Source of the DNA: Desulfamplus sp964425195
GTDB lineage: Bacteria > Desulfobacterota > Desulfobacteria > Desulfobacterales > Desulfobacteraceae
Assembly (NCBI GenBank): GCA_964425195.1
Contig: CAYRLG010000003.1
Coordinates: forward strand, 1 to 64,000
DNA: 64,000 nt
Direction: 5' to 3'
Positions 59,152-64,000 of the stretch are shown piece after piece. The notes beneath the pieces were generated by a model. The model was not told the DNA's origin, made no database searches, and was given only the letters and a program-made list of their open reading frames with translations. Positions within the stretch are counted from its first letter, which is position 1. Every line of letters starts with the position of its first letter. Position numbers and translations under genes: made by a program.

Positions 59152-61785
59152 TCAGACAACAATATTGACCAATTTTTTCCTAACAACTATAATTTTTTTG
59201 ATATTTTTCCCCTCTATATGTTTTTGAACTATCTCGTCTGCAAGGGCTGTTTTTTGAATCAGCTCATCACCGCTGTCTGCACCAATTGAGAACTTAGACC
59301 TAAGTTTGCCGTTAATCTGAATTACAACCAAAATCTCATCAGAGGCTAAAGCATCTTCCCTGTATGATGGCCAGCTATGCTCTGTTATGCGTCTGCCAGA
59401 TTTAAAACCACAGGCAGCTTCAGCCATAAGCTCCCACACCTCTTCTGCAAAGTGGGGAACAATTGGAGAGAGAAGTAAAATAACATGCTCAATGGCAAAT
59501 AGTGCAACAGATTTAATCTCATCAGAAGAGTTTTCATTCAACTCAATGCTGTACATAGCATTTACAAGCTCCATAACAGCACTGATTGCAGTGTTGAAAT
59601 GAAAGCTGTTTTCAATATCTTCAGTAACTTTTTTAATGGTTTGATGTGCTTTTGTATAGAGTTTCTTTGCATCACTATCAGAAAGTTCTGATAAAGCTCC
59701 TGTATATGGTTTTACATCAGAACCTTTTGTCATCTCAATGCATGTTGCAGCGAGACGCCATACTCGGTTTATAAACCTGTAACACCCTTCAACTCCATCA
59801 TCATTCCACTCAAGCCCTTTTTCAGGAGGGGCAGCAAAAAGGCAGAAAAGACGGGTTATATCTGCTCCATATTTATTTAAAAGATCATTTGGATCAACTA
59901 CATTTTTCTTGGATTTAGACATCTTGATCACTCTGCCGATCTCAACATCTTTGCCGCACTTTTTACACGCTGCCTTTCCATCAGCAAATTGAGCCTCTTC
60001 TGGAAAGATATAACCATGTTCAGGGCATTTAAGAGTCTCTTTTGATACCATTCCCTGAGTTAAAAGATTTGTAAACGGCTCTTTAAAATCAACAAGTCCC
60101 AATGTGTTTAAAACCCGCATAAAATAGCGTGAGTAGAGCAGATGCAAGATTGCATGTTCAACTCCGCCGATATATTGATCAACAGGCATCCAGTATTTTA
60201 CAGCCTCTTTGTCAAACATTGCAGTATCACAATGAGGGCTGCAATATCTTACAAAATACCATGATGATTCAACAAATGTGTCCATAGTGTCAGTATCACG
60301 CCTTGCATCACCTTTGCTGCACTTTGGACATATTGCCGTTTTGAAAAAATCGAGTGTAGGAAGAGGAGAGCCGCCATTATCAAGCAGATGGGCATCTTCA
60401 GGCAGAGTTATCGGCAGCTCTGATTCTGGAACAGGAACAACTCCGCAGCTTTGGCAATGGATCACAGGAATCGGCGCCCCCCAATAACGCTGGCGGGAGA
60501 TGCCCCAGTCGCGAAGCCTGAAACTTATGGTCTTTTTTCCAATCCCTTCACTCTCAAGCCAGCTGGTTATATCCTCCATTGCCTCAACATTGTCCATGCC
60601 ATTATATCTGCCAGAGTTTACAAGAGTTCCGGGTTCAGGGCAGGCTCGGGTCATGGCTGCGGCGTCAAGAGCCTCAGATTCCCCTTTGGGCTGGATAACA
60701 ACAACAATGTCTAAGTTATACTTTTTTGCAAAATCAAAGTCTCTCTGGTCATGTGCTGGAACTGACATTACTGCACCAGTTCCGTATTCCATCAAAGCAA
60801 AATTTGCCGTGTAAATCGGCATGCGTCTTCCATTTGCAGGATTGATGCACCAAGCACCAACAAAAACACCCTCTTTTTCATATTTTTCAATCGAAGAAGC
60901 TGATCTCTCCTGCCTTGATATTTTATCAACAAATGCAGCAACTGCACTCTCCTGTCCAGTTCCTTTTGATAGAGATTCAACCAAAGGGTGTTCAGGTGCC
61001 AAACACATGAATGTTGCACCAAAAAGCGTGTCTGGTCTTGTGGTAAAGACCTTTATATGCTCATCTTTTCCCTCAATTTTAAATGAAATTTCCGAGCCTG
61101 TGCTTTTGCCGATCCAATTTTTCTGCATCACTGTAACTTTTTCGGGCCACCCGGGCAGTTTATCGCAGTGTACCAGCAGATCATCAGCATAATCTGTAAT
61201 TCTAAAAAACCACTGCCACAATTTCTTCTGCTGCACCAACTCGCCGCACCGCCAGCATGCGTCCGCCTCTACCTGCTCATTTGCAAGAACGGTCTGGCAG
61301 TGTTCGCACCAGTTGACATAGGACTCTTTTCTATAAACCATATCTTTTTCAAGCATCTTTAAAAAAAGCCACTGCTCCCATCTGTAATATTCTGGCGTGC
61401 AGGTTGTAACTTCTCTATCCCAATCATAGGAAAAGCCCATTCTTTTAAGCTGGCTTTTCATAGTGCTTATGTTCTGATACGTCCATGCTGCAGGGTGGGT
61501 TTTATTGTCAATGGCAGCATTTTCAGCGGGCATGCCGAATGCGTCCCAACCCATCGGGTGGAGGACATTGTAACCGTTCATTCTTTTATATCTTGCCACT
61601 ACGTCACCGATAGTGTAATTTCTAACGTGACCCATGTGGATTTTACCGGAAGGGTAGGGAAACATCTCCAGCAGGTAATACTTCTTTTGTGATTTATCCT
61701 CAGATGCACGGAAAATATTATTTTTCTCCCAATATTCCTGCCATCTGGATTCTACTTTTTCAGGATTGTAACGCTCTTCCATCAT
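59152..61785 (-). CDS. leuS: leucyl-tRNA synthetase
   Basis: ATG at 61785 (10 nt after GGAGG) is preferred over an in-frame GTG at 61794 that almost touches that site. The product is about 877 residues. Class I motifs are seen: FPYPSGKIHMGHVRN (HIGH box) and KMSKSKKNVVDP (KMSKS), with zinc-type cysteine pairs (NWCEHCQTVLA...CWRCG; CPEHGY...CKKCG). The editing domain lies between. It attaches leucine to tRNA-Leu. It probably shares an operon with lptE. Confidence 0.96.
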   Translation of the reverse strand: MMEERYNPEKVESRWQEYWEKNNIFRASEDKSQKKYYLLEMFPYPSGKIHMGHVRNYTIGDVVARYKRMNGYNVLHPMGWDAFGMPAENAAIDNKTHPAAWTYQNISTMKSQLKRMGFSYDWDREVTTCTPEYYRWEQWLFLKMLEKDMVYRKESYVNWCEHCQTVLANEQVEADACWRCGELVQQKKLWQWFFRITDYADDLLVHCDKLPGWPEKVTVMQKNWIGKSTGSEISFKIEGKDEHIKVFTTRPDTLFGATFMCLAPEHPLVESLSKGTGQESAVAAFVDKISRQERSASSIEKYEKEGVFVGAWCINPANGRRMPIYTANFALMEYGTGAVMSVPAHDQRDFDFAKKYNLDIVVVIQPKGESEALDAAAMTRACPEPGTLVNSGRYNGMDNVEAMEDITSWLESEGIGKKTISFRLRDWGISRQRYWGAPIPVIHCQSCGVVPVPESELPITLPEDAHLLDNGGSPLPTLDFFKTAICPKCSKGDARRDTDTMDTFVESSWYFVRYCSPHCDTAMFDKEAVKYWMPVDQYIGGVEHAILHLLYSRYFMRVLNTLGLVDFKEPFTNLLTQGMVSKETLKCPEHGYIFPEEAQFADGKAACKKCGKDVEIGRVIKMSKSKKNVVDPNDLLNKYGADITRLFCLFAAPPEKGLEWNDDGVEGCYRFINRVWRLAATCIEMTKGSDVKPYTGALSELSDSDAKKLYTKAHQTIKKVTEDIENSFHFNTAISAVMELVNAMYSIELNENSSDEIKSVALFAIEHVILLLSPIVPHFAEEVWELMAEAACGFKSGRRITEHSWPSYREDALASDEILVVIQINGKLRSKFSIGADSGDELIQKTALADEIVQKHIEGKNIKKIIVVRKKLVNIVV

Positions 61786-62005
61786 AATATACACGCCTCC
61801 AAAATATATATTTGAGATATTTTAGTTGTAATTACAGGTGAAGAATTACTTGAAATCATGGGTTGATCATGGTTCTATATGTAAAAATAAATTACCTGAA
61901 ATGACAAACTTAATAAATTTAAAGTGAAGATAAATGCCACAATCTACTTTAAATAGCAAGTATGAGAATCTGCGGTCTATAGTAAAATAGAAGGCAAATA
62001 AAGAT

Positions 62006-62119
62006 ATGATCAAAATAAAATTTATATATTGGCAGGAAGAGGATATGTTTTTAGGATATTTAGATGAATTTCCTGACTATGTGACTCAAGGGAAGTCATT
62101 GTGGGAAAAAAGTTATTAA
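62006..62119 (+). pseudogene. HicB-type antitoxin remnant
   Basis: A 37-codon frame reads IYWQEEDMFLGYLDEFPDYV and TQGKSLWE, which matches the first part of HicB-like proteins, then stops. In another frame the sequence continues with KKFKELRRKISFIK, so a frameshift is possible. No HicA gene is near. The rest of the 413-nt gap 61795-62207 holds only a 9-bp inverted repeat (ATTTAAAGT at 61917, ACTTTAAAT at 61946) and no other gene I can support. Confidence 0.6.
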
Positions 62120-62207
62120 TATTGACAAAAAATTTAAGGAATTGCGTAGAAAAATCAGTTTTATTAAGTAATTATTCATAAACGGAGGATGCAAAAACAG
62201 GCATTGA

Positions 62208-63674
62208 ATGACAAGAAAGATATTGATTAATGCACTCGATTCAGGTGAATGCAGAATAGTTACAGTCAAAGACAACAAGTTAGAAGAGTTGCATCTTGCA
62301 ACAGATGCAAGAGAGATAACTCAAGGTAATATTTATAAAGGTACAATCACAAGGGTTGAGCCAAGTCTTCAGGCTGTATTTGTTGATTATGGTGCTGAAA
62401 AACAAGGTTTTTTACAGCAACAAGAGATACACAGCGACTATTTTATGGATAATGATTCTGGCAATAGAACACTGAATCATATTGTAAAAAAAGGGCAGGA
62501 GCTTCTCGTACAGGTCATAAAAGACCCAATAATGCACAAAGGGGCTATGCTCACTACATTTATATCGCTGCCGGGAAGATTGTCAGTGCTTATGCCCGGA
62601 ACATCTACTCGTGGCGTATCAAGACAGATAAGCTGTGAAGAAGAGAGAAAAAGGCTTAAATCACTTGTCGAAACAATGAAGCTACCAGATGGCTTTGGAT
62701 TAATTGTAAGAACTGCTGGTAAAGATGCCACCAAAACTATGTTAGCAAATGATCTTAAATATCTTATGAGGGTATGGAAAAATATTAGCGATAAAAGCAT
62801 AGAGAGCCCAACACCTGCTCTTTTATATAAAGAACAGAATCTTGCTGTCAGAACGTTAAGAGATTACTTTACTGCAGAAGTTTCAGAGATTCTTATAGAT
62901 GATGATGATGTTTTTAAAGAGGTAAAAGAGTTCATAAAAGTTATTGCCCCAAAACAGCAAAGTATTGTCAAACTTCTTAGAGGAGATACTCCAATCTTTT
63001 CAAAATATGGGCTTGAAGATCAGATTGCATCTATATTTGAGACAAAAGTACCCCTAAAATCTGGCGGGGCAATTGTAATTGACCAGACAGAAGCTCTTGT
63101 TGCCATTGATGTAAATTCAGGGAAATCTACAGGTAAAAGAAACATTGAACAGACAGCTTTTCACACTAATATTGAAGCTGCAGAAGAGATTGCAAGACAG
63201 TTAAGGCTTCGTGATATGGGTGGGCTTATTGTTATTGATTTTATTGATATGAAAGAGACCCGACACAGAACTGAAGTTATGAAAAACCTCAAGGCTTTCC
63301 TAAAAGCAGACAAGGCAAAAACAAAAGTTGGTATTATCTCTAAATTTGGACTTTTAGAGATGTCTCGCCAAAGAATTAGACCGTCAATTACATTTGGCAA
63401 TTTTACTACCTGTCCCCACTGTCAAGGACGTGGCATGATCCACTCTGTAGAAAATCTTGTTCTCTCATTTATGCGTCAACTCAATCTTAATACAATTAAA
63501 GGTGAGGTTAGAAACGTCACTGCAACTTTACCAAAAGAGATTGCAGATTATATTCTAAATAAAAAACGTAAAGAGTTGGTAGATTTAGAGAATAAACGTA
63601 ATATGACAGTATCAATTATAAGTGATCCCACGATGATCTGGGGTAATAGCGATATTGTTTATAATAAAATATGA
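62208..63674 (+). CDS. rng: ribonuclease G / E family
   Basis: This 488-residue protein has an N-terminal S1 RNA-binding domain (about 35-125; GNIYKGTITRVEPSLQAVFV), the RNase E/G catalytic region with AIDVNSGKSTG and GLIVIDFIDM (metal-binding aspartates) and the zinc-link CPHCQGRG. Without the long C-terminal scaffold of RNase E it is RNase G-type; it processes rRNA and decays mRNA. An upstream in-frame stop at 62205 fixes the ATG at 62208. Its ribosome site is weak (CAGG). Confidence 0.92.
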   Translation: MTRKILINALDSGECRIVTVKDNKLEELHLATDAREITQGNIYKGTITRVEPSLQAVFVDYGAEKQGFLQQQEIHSDYFMDNDSGNRTLNHIVKKGQELLVQVIKDPIMHKGAMLTTFISLPGRLSVLMPGTSTRGVSRQISCEEERKRLKSLVETMKLPDGFGLIVRTAGKDATKTMLANDLKYLMRVWKNISDKSIESPTPALLYKEQNLAVRTLRDYFTAEVSEILIDDDDVFKEVKEFIKVIAPKQQSIVKLLRGDTPIFSKYGLEDQIASIFETKVPLKSGGAIVIDQTEALVAIDVNSGKSTGKRNIEQTAFHTNIEAAEEIARQLRLRDMGGLIVIDFIDMKETRHRTEVMKNLKAFLKADKAKTKVGIISKFGLLEMSRQRIRPSITFGNFTTCPHCQGRGMIHSVENLVLSFMRQLNLNTIKGEVRNVTATLPKEIADYILNKKRKELVDLENKRNMTVSIISDPTMIWGNSDIVYNKI

Positions 63675-63785
63675 TCTAAACCATAACATAATGCAATTTA
63701 TCATCTCTATATTAATGATACTACTTAGATCATTATTTTTACCTTCTGTATCTCACTACAGTATAAGATATAAAAATGCTCTGTC

Positions 63786-63814
63786 TTGACATAGCCATCT
63801 CTTTTGTGTATCTG
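63786..63814 (+). promoter_or_regulatory. candidate sigma-70 promoter for yajC
   Basis: A perfect -35 TTGACA (63786-63791) is followed after 17 nt by TATCTG, a poor -10. It lies about 75 nt before the YajC start. The assignment rests mainly on the -35 and spacing. Confidence 0.35.
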
Positions 63815-63889
63815 GAACAGTTCCAACTTGTAGTTATTAGGAGTTATTTAGGATAATTTTCTTTATTAAAATTTATGGAGGCACTTTTT

Positions 63890-64000
63890 ATGATTAGCAC
63901 AGCTTATGCAATGGGAGAAGCCGGAGCAACAGGTGCACCGGCAGGTGGTGGCTTTACAGCTTTTATTCCCCTAATTCTAATGTTTGTAATATTCTATTTT
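63890..64000 (+). CDS. yajC: preprotein translocase accessory subunit YajC, partial
   Basis: The first 37 codons are present before the window ends. ISTAYAMGEAGATGAPAGGG is followed by the hydrophobic FIPLILMFVIFYF, the typical YajC membrane helix preceded by a Gly/Ala-rich stretch. GGAGG lies 8 nt before the ATG. YajC joins SecDF in protein export. Confidence 0.85.
   Translation, partial: MISTAYAMGEAGATGAPAGGGFTAFIPLILMFVIFYF

Noticed and set aside
62189..62230. 13-codon upstream frame (MQKQALNDKKDID) overlapping the rng start
   Set aside because: GGAGG touches its ATG with no spacing, so it is unlikely to be translated.

Overview
The window looks like chromosomal DNA of a Gram-negative, probably anaerobic member of the Desulfobacterota (former Deltaproteobacteria, Desulfobacterales-like). 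This is inferred from gene content: LptE, a BepA-type protease and MurJ point to an outer membrane, alongside a cobyrinate synthase, an XRE-cupin/acyl-CoA synthetase pair, a NapH-like polyferredoxin and many two-component proteins. The DNA is AT-rich. I ran no homology search, so the lineage is tentative. I see no tRNA, rRNA or CRISPR array.

Left edge (1-5.9 kb): an IS3-type transposase remnant, then three co-directional signalling genes (a lone receiver protein, a receiver-GGEEF protein and a BvgS-like hybrid kinase), a small frameshifted ORF and a strong terminator. Some lines here are visibly richer in G+C than the rest, which suggests a transferred block.

5.9-21.9 kb is mixed metabolism and regulation: a metal-binding HMA protein with cobyrinate synthase, a periplasmic M48 protease, an XRE-cupin regulator with an acyl-CoA synthetase, an HDOD protein, a class I adenylate cyclase overlapping a pseudo-receiver/TPR protein, a membrane polyferredoxin with an internal Tat-like motif, a methyltransferase, a ferritin-like protein and a DUF2156 protein.

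21.9-42.9 kb is the most distinctive part: about 21 kb with every gene on the minus strand. In transcription order it encodes an unknown protein, a ParA-type ATPase, a TPR protein, a lid-less Hsp70, HicA-HicB, a soluble receptor with two signalling tips and no sensor domain, a triple CheW protein with a CZB-like insert, CheB, a small histidine kinase, VapB-VapC, CheV, a HEAT-repeat protein, CheR, CheY, a STAS protein, CheY, a large CheA, and a complete RsbR-RsbS-RsbT-RsbX stressosome set. The likely picture is a cytosolic chemosensory array wired next to a stressosome partner-switching module, with no flagellar gene and no membrane receptor in view.

43.1-47.9 kb is a second minus-strand group: an NtrC-type activator, a transglutaminase-like membrane protein, a rhodanese-ferritin fusion and a MetF-like protein. 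From 48 kb on the content is mostly housekeeping with further signalling: a YbaK-type deacylase, a DUF3334 protein (possibly CheX-like), PurB, a hybrid kinase, an acyl-CoA dehydrogenase, an IHF/HU protein, FtsB, MurJ, ribosomal protein S20 (UUG start), LptE, LeuS, RNase G and the start of YajC. Three copies of a palindrome with core TTTGACAACTT lie between genes at 24.6, 34.8 and 55.9 kb, and other intergenic hairpins occur at 49.5, 51.1 and 59.1 kb.
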